Below are positions 1 to 5,935 of a stretch of DNA of 6,793 nucleotides, in pieces. The notes beneath the pieces are model-generated. The model did no database searches, was not told the origin of the DNA, and was given only the letters and a program-made list of their open reading frames with translations. The position numbers were made by a program, and so were the translations under genes. The stretch is from an uncultured Solobacterium sp. (GTDB taxonomy: Bacteria > Bacillota_I > Bacilli_A > Erysipelotrichales > Erysipelotrichaceae), in NCBI GenBank assembly GCA_905194705.1, contig CAJJTI010000103.1, positions 1-6,793 of the forward strand, read 5' to 3'. The stretch's first letter is position 1, and each line of letters opens with the position of its first letter.

Positions 1-1710
1 AGAAGAGTACTACGTAGAGCTGTACGTTATGGTATTAAACTTGGCATCGCTGACAGCTTCATGTATAAACTTGTACAAGTAGTAGCTGACAACATGAAAG
101 CATATTACCCATATGTTGAAGATAAAGTAGCTTTAATTTCTAAACTTGTTAAAACAGAAGAAGAAAGTTTCCATACAACTTTAGCAAATGGTGAAAACTT
201 GTTGAATACTGCTTTAAAAGAACATGCAGACACAAAACAGTTACCTGGTAATGTTGTATTTAAACTATATGACACTTATGGATTCCCTAAAGAATTAACA
301 ATTGAAATTGCTGAAGATGCAGGTTATACAGTTGATTTAGAAGGATTCAATGCAGAAATGCAGGCACAGAAACAAAGAGCTCGTGATGCTAGAAGTGCTG
401 AACAATCTATGGGATCTCAATCTAAAGCTTTAATGGATTTTGTTAAACCTTCTACATTTGTTGGCTATACAGAAAAGACAAATATCGGTCACGTTATTGG
501 CTTATTTAAAGATGGCGAAGAAATTGATGAAATCAGAGAATCAGGAGAAGTTATTCTTGATGAAACATGCTTCTATGCTGAAAGTGGTGGACAGATTTAC
601 GATACAGGTATCATTTCTAATGGAAACATGGTCGCAAAAGTTACTAAAGTTAAGAAAGCACCTCATGGTCAGGCATTACACCATATTGAAATGGTAAGCG
701 GTACTATTTCTATGGGTGATGAAGTAACTTGTACATATGACTATGAAAGAAGAGAAAAGACACGTGCAAATCACTCCTCATTACACTTGTTGCAGGCAGC
801 TCTACGTGAGATTGTAGGTGATCATATTGCTCAGGCTGGTTCATTCAATGGTCCAGATTATGGTCGTTTTGACTTTACTCACTATGAGAAACTAACTGAA
901 GAACAACTACATCAAATTGAAAGCAGAGTTAATGAAATGATTGCAGCTAATGTTAGTGTTACCACTGAAGTAATGGCTATTGAAGATGCTAAGAAGTCTG
1001 GTGCTATTGCTTTATTTGATGAAAAGTATGGCGATACAGTTAGAGTTGTATCTATGGGTGAATATTCTAAAGAATTCTGTGGTGGTACACATGTAAATAA
1101 CACAGGTGATTTAGGTGTATTCAAAATTGTAAGTGAAGAATCTATTGGTTCTGGTGTAAGAAGAATTACTTCTTTAACAAAGTTAGAAGCATATAAAGCA
1201 TTCAAGGAAGAAGAAGATTATTTAATAGCTTGCTCTAGAATTTTAAAAAATAACAATCCAATGATTCTTCAAGAAAAATTAAATCAATTACTTGAAGAAA
1301 ATGCACAGTTAAAGAAAGAAAATGAACAGGCTAAACAAAAAGCATTACAGGCTGAAGCTGATGCAGTCATACAAAGAAGTGAATCATTAAATGGCTTCAA
1401 TGTATTATTTATGGAAGTAAATAATGTTGATGGCAACTTGAAAGAATATGCAGAAACATTAAGAAATAAACTTGAAGATTCTATCGTATTCTTAACTTCA
1501 AACGCAAATGATAAATTAACATTTGTTTGTGCATGCAGTAAAAAGGCTGTTAATGCAGGAATTAAAGCTGGTGATTTAGTAAAGAAGGCTGCTGAAGTAA
1601 CTAATGGTAAAGGCGGCGGTAGACCTGACATTGCTCAAGCCGGTGGTAAGGATTTAGATAAAGTTTCTGAAGCTGTTAATCTAGTGAAAGATATAATAAA
1701 AAATGCCTAA
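1..1710 (+). CDS. alaS: Alanyl-tRNA synthetase, 3' part (5' truncated by window edge)
   Basis: Charges tRNA-Ala with alanine in the cytoplasm and edits mischarged Ser/Gly-tRNA. The frame is open from base 1, and the first residues (RRVLRRAVRYG) match the end of the aminoacylation domain, so the gene begins outside the window. About 569 residues are visible against roughly 870 for the family, so the catalytic motifs of the N-terminal ~300 residues are missing. The editing domain shows its metal-binding HxxxH (bases 772-786, HSSLH) and CxxxH (1078-1092, CGGTH). A charged, probably coiled-coil stretch follows (about 1261-1365), then the C-Ala glycine-rich motif GGGRPDIAQAGG (about 1612-1647). 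An ATG at base 61 lies inside the conserved domain and is not the start. The editing and C-terminal domains look intact. It is the first gene of the conserved alaS–ireB–ruvX neighbourhood; its promoter is outside the window. Confidence 0.97.
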   Translation, partial: RRVLRRAVRYGIKLGIADSFMYKLVQVVADNMKAYYPYVEDKVALISKLVKTEEESFHTTLANGENLLNTALKEHADTKQLPGNVVFKLYDTYGFPKELTIEIAEDAGYTVDLEGFNAEMQAQKQRARDARSAEQSMGSQSKALMDFVKPSTFVGYTEKTNIGHVIGLFKDGEEIDEIRESGEVILDETCFYAESGGQIYDTGIISNGNMVAKVTKVKKAPHGQALHHIEMVSGTISMGDEVTCTYDYERREKTRANHSSLHLLQAALREIVGDHIAQAGSFNGPDYGRFDFTHYEKLTEEQLHQIESRVNEMIAANVSVTTEVMAIEDAKKSGAIALFDEKYGDTVRVVSMGEYSKEFCGGTHVNNTGDLGVFKIVSEESIGSGVRRITSLTKLEAYKAFKEEEDYLIACSRILKNNNPMILQEKLNQLLEENAQLKKENEQAKQKALQAEADAVIQRSESLNGFNVLFMEVNNVDGNLKEYAETLRNKLEDSIVFLTSNANDKLTFVCACSKKAVNAGIKAGDLVKKAAEVTNGKGGGRPDIAQAGGKDLDKVSEAVNLVKDIIKNA

Positions 1711-1752
1711 CTCCTTTTAATAAAAAAAAGAATGGTTTACAATAATTAGTAT

Positions 1753-1762
1753 AAGGCGGTGA
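1753..1762 (+). promoter_or_regulatory. Ribosome binding site of ireB
   Basis: AAGGCGGTGA differs from the ideal AAGGAGGTGA at one base and ends five bases before the ATG at 1768. An upstream GTG at 1759 lies within this element, so it cannot be the start. The site therefore fixes ireB at 1768. Confidence 0.8.
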
Positions 1763-1767
1763 GTTTT

Positions 1768-2034
1768 ATGACAAGAAAAGATATTTCACCTACAGTAAGT
1801 TTTGATGCTGATCAAGTTAGACGCGATAATATTCGTCAAGTTTTGTTTTTGGTACAGGATGCATTAGAAGAAAGAGGATATAACGCTATCAATCAATTGG
1901 CTGGTTATTTAATTTCAAACGATCCTGCTTATATCTCAAGCCATAAAAATGCTCGTAGTATTATTCAAAGTGTTGAAAGACATGAAATTATTGAAGAACT
2001 AGTTCGTTTTTATCTTGAGGAAAATCAAAAGTGA
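1768..2034 (+). CDS. ireB: IreB family regulatory phosphoprotein (UPF0297, YrzL-like)
   Basis: Small cytosolic protein of 88 residues, the usual size for the family. In Enterococcus faecalis IreB is a substrate of the PASTA-domain Ser/Thr kinase IreK and negatively affects cephalosporin resistance; whether that role holds here is inference. The family core is clear: RGYNAINQLAGYLISNDPAY (residues 36-55), then KNAR, and ERHEIIEELVRFYL (70-83). The N-terminus carries a threonine in the context TVSF (Thr9), which aligns from memory with the TVRF/TMKF of the enterococcal and Bacillus proteins, one of the phosphorylation sites reported in E. faecalis. The start is the ATG placed five bases after a near-perfect Shine-Dalgarno. 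It follows alaS by 57 bases and its stop overlaps the start of ruvX by four bases (GTGA), the standard arrangement in Bacillota. Confidence 0.93.
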   Translation: MTRKDISPTVSFDADQVRRDNIRQVLFLVQDALEERGYNAINQLAGYLISNDPAYISSHKNARSIIQSVERHEIIEELVRFYLEENQK

Positions 2035-2444
2035 AATATATCGGTTTAGATCTTGGCAGTGTTACTTGTGGAATCAGTATTAGTGAAACAGGGTTAATCG
2101 CCCAGACTGTTGAAACACTTCGTTTTCCAAAAGATGATTATGATGTTGCCATTGATAAAGTAAAAGAAGTTATAGCAAGAGAAAAACCAGATGTCATTGT
2201 TTTAGGATACCCACTATTAGAAAATGGTGACGTAGGACCTAGAGCAATGATCTCTGAGGATTTTGCTAAATACTTACGTGAAGAGACTGGACTTCCAGTT
2301 TATTTGCAGGATGAAAGAAATACAACACAAGAATCGGAAGCGATTCTTTTAGAAGCGGATGTTTCTAGAAAAAAAAGAAAAAAAGTGATTGACCAGTTAG
2401 CCGCTGCAAGGATATTGCAGTACTATCTGGACAAAAATAAATAA
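2031..2444 (+). CDS. ruvX: RuvX/YqgF family Holliday junction resolvase, 16S pre-rRNA nuclease candidate
   Basis: A 137-residue RNase H-fold nuclease of the YqgF family. Members have been described both as Holliday junction resolvases and as enzymes trimming the 5' end of 16S pre-rRNA, and the sequence does not decide between these roles. Expected acidic active-site positions are present: Asp7 in GLDLGS, the DERNTT motif (94-99) and Asp121 in the block VSRKKRKKVIDQLAAARIL. The loop before GPRA reads GYPLLENGDVGPRA, where relatives usually have a GxPxNMxG pattern, so the NM pair is replaced by LE. The start is GTG, overlapping the ireB stop by four bases and preceded by GAGGA at 2017-2021, nine bases away. 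Length is normal. Translational coupling to ireB is likely. Confidence 0.94.
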   Translation: MKYIGLDLGSVTCGISISETGLIAQTVETLRFPKDDYDVAIDKVKEVIAREKPDVIVLGYPLLENGDVGPRAMISEDFAKYLREETGLPVYLQDERNTTQESEAILLEADVSRKKRKKVIDQLAAARILQYYLDKNK

Positions 2445-2464
2445 AAAGCGGTGATACCGCTTTT
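2444..2464 (+). terminator. Terminator-like hairpin on the ruvX stop codon
   Basis: AAAAGCGGT (2444-2452) and ACCGCTTTT (2456-2464) are perfect reverse complements around a three-base loop (GAT), or an eight-pair stem with a five-base loop. The arm ends in four T, then GTT, and the 5' arm is A-rich, the layout of an intrinsic, possibly bidirectional, terminator. It begins on the last base of the ruvX stop codon and ends six bases before the yrzB Shine-Dalgarno. The T run is short and I see no promoter between it and yrzB, so partial termination, or an RNA-stabilising stem, fits better than a full stop. Confidence 0.6.
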
Positions 2465-2469
2465 GTTAT

Positions 2470-2475
2470 GAGGAG
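2470..2475 (+). promoter_or_regulatory. Ribosome binding site of yrzB
   Basis: GAGGAG lies seven bases before the ATG at 2483. An earlier in-frame ATG at 2468 overlaps this site and has only the hairpin's T-rich arm upstream. The start of yrzB is therefore placed at 2483. Confidence 0.75.
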
Positions 2476-2482
2476 TATTTTT

Positions 2483-2743
2483 ATGATTGGTGATCAAAAT
2501 ATTTTATTTATTACAGATGAAGAAGGTAATGAAATTCAAATGGAGATTCTTTTGACTTTTGTTGATCCAGATACTGAAAAACAATATGTATTATTTAAAG
2601 AACCAGAATCAGATAATGAAAATGTATTTGCATATGAATACGATGATGAAGGCAACTTAAATGAAATTGAAGATCCAAAAGTATTTGAAATGTGTGAGGA
2701 AGTATTATCTGCATATTTAGATGAGGATGCATTAAATGGCTAA
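2483..2743 (+). CDS. yrzB: DUF1292 family protein, YrzB-like
   Basis: Small acidic protein of 86 residues with no known biochemical function. It follows the DUF1292 pattern: an N-terminal beta segment with TDEEGNEIQMEILLTF (about 10-25), then KQYVLFKEPES, a run of Asp/Glu, and a helical acidic tail ending in YLDEDALNG. No signal peptide or membrane segment is visible. Identification rests on this composition and on position: the family is usually found between ruvX and mltG in Bacillota. The start is the ATG after GAGGAG; starting at 2468 would add only five residues. The 3' end overlaps mltG by eight bases, so the two are probably translationally coupled. Confidence 0.88.
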   Translation: MIGDQNILFITDEEGNEIQMEILLTFVDPDTEKQYVLFKEPESDNENVFAYEYDDEGNLNEIEDPKVFEMCEEVLSAYLDEDALNG

Positions 2744-3815
2744 AAAGCAAAAGAAGAAGCGTAAGTTACGTGTTGGAAGAGTAATTCTTCTTTTCGTAAT
2801 ATTATTAGCGATTATTCTTGGTATTTTTTCTTTAAGATATTCCAAGGCTCAAAAACCTGTAAGTTCTAAAGATGAAGAGGTTATTTTTACTGTAGAAAGT
2901 GGTTTATCCGGTAAAGCAGTATTACAAAGTCTAAAAAATGAAGGTTTAATTCGTGATTCTTCTTTAGGCTATTTATATGCAAAAAATAATCATCTAACTA
3001 ATATTAAAGCTGGTGATTATACATTAAATAAAAATATGGATTTGAAAACCATTCTATCTACGATAAATGATGCAAGTAAGGCAATATCTTATGATGTATC
3101 AGTTACGATAGTTGAAGGGGATTGGGCAAAACATATCGCTGATAAAATATCTCTTGTAACGAATGTTTCATCTGATGAATTACTTTCTTTATGGAACAAT
3201 GAAGACTATATTCGTTCTATTATGGATAAATATCCATTTTTAACGGATGAGATTTTTAATGAAAATATTCGTATTAAATTAGAAGGTTATCTAGCACCTA
3301 ATACATATAGTTTCTTTAAAGAAACTACAGCAGAAGATGTTACTGAAAAAATATTAAATGAATCGCTTTCAATCTATAACAAATACGAAAAAGAAATAAA
3401 AAAGAGCAGCTTAAGTATTCATGAAATTTATACTCTTGCAAGCATTGTTCAATATGAATCCGGAAAAATTGATGATATGAAGAAAATAGCTGAAGTGTTC
3501 TATAATCGAATGAAAATAGGTATGCCTTTACAATCAAGTGTTACGGTATGTTATGCCTTAGATATTAATAAAAATGATAACTGGATGGCTTGTGAAGTAA
3601 ATCCAAATTATGACTCTTTATATAACACTTATAAATATCAGGGATTACCTCCTGGACCTATTCAAAATCCAGGAGAAGATGCAATTAATGCTGTATTAAA
3701 TCCGGATTCTAACGATTATATATACTTCATGGCCGACGTTTATGGTGATGAAACTGTATATTATGCAAAAACATATGCTGAACATGAAGCAAATGTTAAC
3801 AGGTTTTTAAAATGA
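2736..3815 (+). CDS. mltG: Endolytic murein transglycosylase MltG (YceG-like)
   Basis: A 359-residue membrane-anchored enzyme that cleaves nascent peptidoglycan glycan strands outside the membrane and helps set strand length during wall growth. A very basic N-terminus (KKQKKKRKLR) precedes one transmembrane helix (about 15-34). A LysM-like region follows (about 48-110, including LKAGDYTLN-type residues at 88-98), and then the catalytic domain. The motif LASIVQYE (234-241) places Glu241 where E. coli MltG has catalytic Glu218. LEGYLAPNTYSF (182-193), VFYNRMKIGMPLQ (254-266) and NTYKYQGLPPGPIQNPG (297-313) are family hallmarks. Two oddities: the first Glu of the usual IVEKE is Gln239, and the usual Asp-Pro after LQ(S/T) is Ser-Val (268-269). 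The start overlaps the yrzB stop by eight bases with GAGGA at 2723-2727; the stop overlaps the next gene by ATGA. Confidence 0.95.
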   Translation: MAKKQKKKRKLRVGRVILLFVILLAIILGIFSLRYSKAQKPVSSKDEEVIFTVESGLSGKAVLQSLKNEGLIRDSSLGYLYAKNNHLTNIKAGDYTLNKNMDLKTILSTINDASKAISYDVSVTIVEGDWAKHIADKISLVTNVSSDELLSLWNNEDYIRSIMDKYPFLTDEIFNENIRIKLEGYLAPNTYSFFKETTAEDVTEKILNESLSIYNKYEKEIKKSSLSIHEIYTLASIVQYESGKIDDMKKIAEVFYNRMKIGMPLQSSVTVCYALDINKNDNWMACEVNPNYDSLYNTYKYQGLPPGPIQNPGEDAINAVLNPDSNDYIYFMADVYGDETVYYAKTYAEHEANVNRFLK

Positions 3816-4273
3816 TTGAATCTACGTTAGTTTATTTAATTCAGAATGATTATTGGTTAATGCTATTGAGAAACAAAAAAACAAATGACATTAATCAAAA
3901 TAAATGGATTGGTGTAGGCGGTAAAAAAGAAAAAAATGAAACTATTGAAGAATGTGCAATTCGTGAAACTTTTGAAGAAACAGGATTAAAAATTCAGTCA
4001 CTTCAATATCATGGTTTAGTACGATTTGATTATGAAAAGGCAGAATCTGAAAAGATATATGTATATACATCAAATGATTTTACGGGTGTAATACATGAAT
4101 GTAACGAAGGTACATTATCCTGGATAAAACGAGAAGATATTCTGAGCTTGAATTTATGGCAGGGGGATAAACTCTTCTTAAATCATTTATTTCATTATTT
4201 TAATGATTTGTTTTGTTTACATTTAGTTTATGATAAAGATGACAGTTTAATACATTATGATTGGGAGAAATAA
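3812..4273 (+). CDS. Nudix hydrolase, MutT/8-oxo-dGTP diphosphatase-like
   Basis: A 153-residue cytosolic pyrophosphohydrolase. The complete Nudix box is present: Gly37, Glu43, Arg51-Glu52, Glu55-Glu56 and Gly58-Leu59, matching Gx5Ex7RExxEExGU, so Mg-dependent hydrolysis is expected. [14 protein letters not shown] before and within the box, and [11 protein letters not shown]...[10 protein letters not shown] (about 99-123), resemble Bacillota proteins annotated as 8-oxo-dGTP diphosphatase, which remove oxidised nucleotides. The substrate cannot be proved from sequence. Its ATG overlaps the mltG stop (ATGA), and only a weak AGG at 3801-3803 precedes it, so translation probably depends on coupling to mltG. 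It occupies the position that in B. subtilis holds yrrM (trmR), yrrN and yrrO. udk begins two bases after its stop. Confidence 0.88.
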   Translation: MIESTLVYLIQNDYWLMLLRNKKTNDINQNKWIGVGGKKEKNETIEECAIRETFEETGLKIQSLQYHGLVRFDYEKAESEKIYVYTSNDFTGVIHECNEGTLSWIKREDILSLNLWQGDKLFLNHLFHYFNDLFCLHLVYDKDDSLIHYDWEK

Positions 4274-4275
4274 AC

Positions 4276-4908
4276 ATGAATAAACCTATTATTATTGGTA
4301 TTGCTGGAGGCAGTGCTTCTGGTAAAACATCTATTGCTAACAAGTTAAGAGATACGTTCAGTGATGAAAAATCAGTTTTAATTATCCGTCAGGATGATTA
4401 CTACAAAGATCAATCACATATGCCTATGGAAGAACGTTATAAGACAAATTATGATCATCCATTTGCATTTGATAATGAATATATGATTGAACAGTTAAAT
4501 GAACTGATGGCTGGTAAAGTTATTCAAAAGCCAGTTTATGACTTTGTAGAACATACAAGAAGTAAAATTACGGAAACTTGTTATCCTGCAGATGTTATTA
4601 TTCTTGAAGGCTTATTTGTTTTAGAAAATGAAGATTTAAGAAAGTTGTTAAATATCAAAGTGTTTGTTGAAACAGACGCAGATATTCGCTTTATTAGAAG
4701 ACTGTTAAGAGATGTCAAAGAAAGAGGTAGAACACTTGAATCTGTAGTTGATCAGTATGTTAATACAGTACGTGTTATGCATGAAGCATTTATTGAACCA
4801 ACAAAAAGATATGCAGATGTTATTATCCCAGAAGGCGGCAGTAATACAGTCGCTATTGACCTTTTAACAACAAAAATTAGTAGCATCATTCACCACACAA
4901 TGTTATAA
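4276..4908 (+). CDS. udk: Uridine kinase
   Basis: Phosphorylates uridine and cytidine to UMP and CMP in the pyrimidine salvage pathway; cytosolic. The protein is 210 residues, near the 211 usual in Bacillus. It shows a P-loop (GGSASGKT, 11-18), the substrate-binding segments QDDYYKD (39-45), NYDHPFAFD (58-66) and YDFVEHTRS (88-96), the Walker B-like ILEG (109-112), the lid region [17 protein letters not shown] (141-157) and the C-terminal [15 protein letters not shown] (174-188). All key positions look intact. The start is ATG at 4276, eight bases after GGGAG (4263-4267). A TTG at 4261 would extend it by five residues but lies across the Shine-Dalgarno and is rejected. It follows the Nudix stop by two bases, and its last codons contain a promoter-like element for greA. 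Confidence 0.96.
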   Translation: MNKPIIIGIAGGSASGKTSIANKLRDTFSDEKSVLIIRQDDYYKDQSHMPMEERYKTNYDHPFAFDNEYMIEQLNELMAGKVIQKPVYDFVEHTRSKITETCYPADVIILEGLFVLENEDLRKLLNIKVFVETDADIRFIRRLLRDVKERGRTLESVVDQYVNTVRVMHEAFIEPTKRYADVIIPEGGSNTVAIDLLTTKISSIIHHTML

Positions 4909-4909
4909 T
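4901..4909 (+). promoter_or_regulatory. Candidate extended -10 promoter for greA
   Basis: TGTTATAAT is an exact match to the extended -10 consensus (TGnTATAAT) for the housekeeping sigma factor. It overlaps the last two codons and the stop of udk. No good -35 is found 16-18 bases upstream (TAGCAT at 4881-4886 matches poorly), but extended -10 promoters can work without one. Transcription would start near 4915-4917, leaving a leader of about 20 bases with the greA Shine-Dalgarno (AAGGAG, 4925-4930) inside it. In AT-rich DNA TATAAT arises by chance; the TG and the placement raise the odds. Confidence 0.5.
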
Positions 4910-4937
4910 CTTAAACGCGAATACAAGGAGTAAATTC

Positions 4938-5408
4938 ATGGCAGAAGAAAAAATATATGTAACCGAAGAAGGTCTTAAAAAATTACAAGATGAATACCAG
5001 AATCTTGTTCACGTTGTTCGTGAAGAAGTTAAAGCTGAATTAAAAGAAGCTAGATCTCTTGGTGACCTTTCAGAAAACGCAGACTATGATGCTGCAAGAG
5101 ATAAACAAGCTCAAGTTGAATCACGTATTTCTGAACTTGAAAATATGCTTTCTCATATCGAAATTATCGATACAAAGAAAAGTGGAAGTAAGACAGTTCA
5201 AATCGGTTCAACAGTAGAAATTGAATTTTTAGATACTCAAGAAACAAGTACTTATTCAATTGTTGGTAGTACTGAAGCAGATCCATTAAATGGAAAGCTG
5301 TCTAACGAAACACCACTTGCTCAAGCTATTCTTAATAAAAAAGTTGGTGCTACAGTAACTGTAAATGTTAAAAAACCTTATAAAGTTATTATTGTAAAAG
5401 TTAAATAA
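4938..5408 (+). CDS. greA: Transcription elongation factor GreA
   Basis: Binds the secondary channel of RNA polymerase and stimulates cleavage of backtracked transcripts. The protein is 156 residues, standard for GreA. The N-terminal coiled coil (about 8-76) carries the tip motif GDLSENADY (42-50), with Asp43 and Glu46 corresponding to the catalytic-tip Asp41/Glu44 of E. coli. The C-terminal FKBP-like domain (about 80-156) includes VQIGSTVEIEF, IVGSTEADPLNGKLSNETPLAQAIL and KKVGATVTV. Nothing is missing. ATG at 4938 follows AAGGAG with a seven-base spacer. It lies 29 bases after udk, the order seen in B. subtilis, but probably has its own promoter at the udk end. No convincing terminator follows the stop, so transcription may continue into comEA. 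Confidence 0.97.
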   Translation: MAEEKIYVTEEGLKKLQDEYQNLVHVVREEVKAELKEARSLGDLSENADYDAARDKQAQVESRISELENMLSHIEIIDTKKSGSKTVQIGSTVEIEFLDTQETSTYSIVGSTEADPLNGKLSNETPLAQAILNKKVGATVTVNVKKPYKVIIVKVK

Positions 5409-5440
5409 TTTTTGAGGATTTTTAATAAAAATTCGTATCT

Positions 5441-5479
5441 AATAAGTAGGAGGTAAATCTTTTGAAACTTCTACTTATT
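5441..5479 (+). promoter_or_regulatory. Hairpin that would sequester the comEA ribosome binding site
   Basis: Bases 5441-5452 (AATAAGTAGGAG) can pair with 5468-5479 (CTTCTACTTATT): twelve consecutive pairs, eleven Watson-Crick and one G·U (5450-5470). The 5' arm contains most of the Shine-Dalgarno (AGGAGGT, 5448-5454). The 15-base loop (5453-5467) holds the TTG start codon. The 3' arm is exactly codons 3-6 of comEA. Formation would hide the Shine-Dalgarno from ribosomes. The pairing is read directly; a regulatory role is inference. Confidence 0.5.
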
Positions 5480-5935
5480 TTTATTTTGTTTTTATCATTA
5501 GTTAAAACAATGCGCTTTTCTGTTTATCCAATAGTTAAATCACGCAATAAAATGATACATGTTTCAATTTCTGGATGTATTTATAAACCGGGAGTATATG
5601 ATGTCAAAGTATATTCTACTTTAGAAGAATTATTATCTAAAGCTGATCTAAAAGAGAATTGTGATACATCTATGTATAATTTATCTTTACCACTAAAAGA
5701 TGGTGATGATATTTATATACCGACATTAACTGAAGAAACAGAAATTAAAATTTCTCTGAATTCTTCTACAGTGAAAGAGTTATGTTTATTACCTGGAATT
5801 GGTGAAAAAACAGCAGAGAGAATCGTAGAATATCGTAATGAGAATGGTTTTTTTCAAAATATAGAAGATATTCAATACGTTTCAGGTATTGGAGAAGCTA
5901 AATTTCAAAAGATTAAAGATTTAATATGTCTTTAA
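5462..5935 (+). CDS. comEA: ComEA family competence DNA-binding protein (SLBB + helix-hairpin-helix)
   Basis: Membrane-anchored receptor that binds double-stranded DNA outside the membrane and passes it to the ComEC channel during transformation. The 157-residue protein has a hydrophobic N-terminal anchor (about 3-14), an SLBB domain (about 32-89, with SGCIYKPGVYDV and LKDGDDIYIP) and a C-terminal DNA-binding domain with two helix-hairpin-helix motifs marked by PGIG (111-114) and SGIG (141-144). It is shorter than the 205-residue B. subtilis protein, mainly because the linkers are short. The start is TTG, seven bases after AGGAGGT; an in-frame stop at 5447-5449 leaves no earlier start, and the later ATG at 5510 would remove the anchor. 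comEC overlaps its 3' end by ten bases. The Shine-Dalgarno lies in a potential hairpin. Confidence 0.92.
   Translation: MKLLLIFILFLSLVKTMRFSVYPIVKSRNKMIHVSISGCIYKPGVYDVKVYSTLEELLSKADLKENCDTSMYNLSLPLKDGDDIYIPTLTEETEIKISLNSSTVKELCLLPGIGEKTAERIVEYRNENGFFQNIEDIQYVSGIGEAKFQKIKDLICL

Noticed and set aside
912..1631. Open frames on the minus strand (912-1205 and 1284-1631) and a + strand frame at 440-697 inside alaS
   Set aside because: They lie wholly within the well-supported alaS frame, have no ribosome binding sites or recognisable families, and read as shadows of alaS codons.
1692..1697. TATAAT at the end of alaS as a promoter for ireB
   Set aside because: No TG extension and no -35-like hexamer at 16-18 bases; chance TATAAT is expected in such AT-rich sequence.
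1711..1729. Terminator after alaS (CTTTT...AAAAG)
   Set aside because: The stem is about five pairs, nearly all A-T, with no T run after it.
1736..1755. TTTACA plus TATAAG as a promoter before ireB
   Set aside because: The spacing is only eight bases, far below the 16-18 needed, and TATAAG runs into the ribosome binding site.
1759..1761. GTG as an earlier start of ireB
   Set aside because: It is inside the Shine-Dalgarno that serves the ATG at 1768, and the added residues are not part of the family.
3340..3537. Minus-strand open frame inside mltG
   Set aside because: It is opposite the conserved MltG catalytic domain, has no family resemblance, and is explained by AT-rich codon shadowing.
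4261..4263. TTG as an earlier start of udk
   Set aside because: It overlaps the GGGAG ribosome binding site and the ATG at 4276 gives the normal family length.
5416..5434. Stem GGATTTTT / AAAAATTC as a greA terminator
   Set aside because: Eight pairs but almost all A-T with one G·U, a three-base loop and no T run downstream; likely AT-rich coincidence.
5431..5437. TACGAAT on the minus strand, resembling the streptococcal competence (cin) box TACGAATA
   Set aside because: It points away from comEA, lacks the final matching base (TACGAATT), and an alternative competence sigma factor is not established for this lineage.
5412..5443. TTGAGG with TCTAAT as a comEA promoter
   Set aside because: The spacer is about 20 bases, too long, and both hexamers are imperfect.
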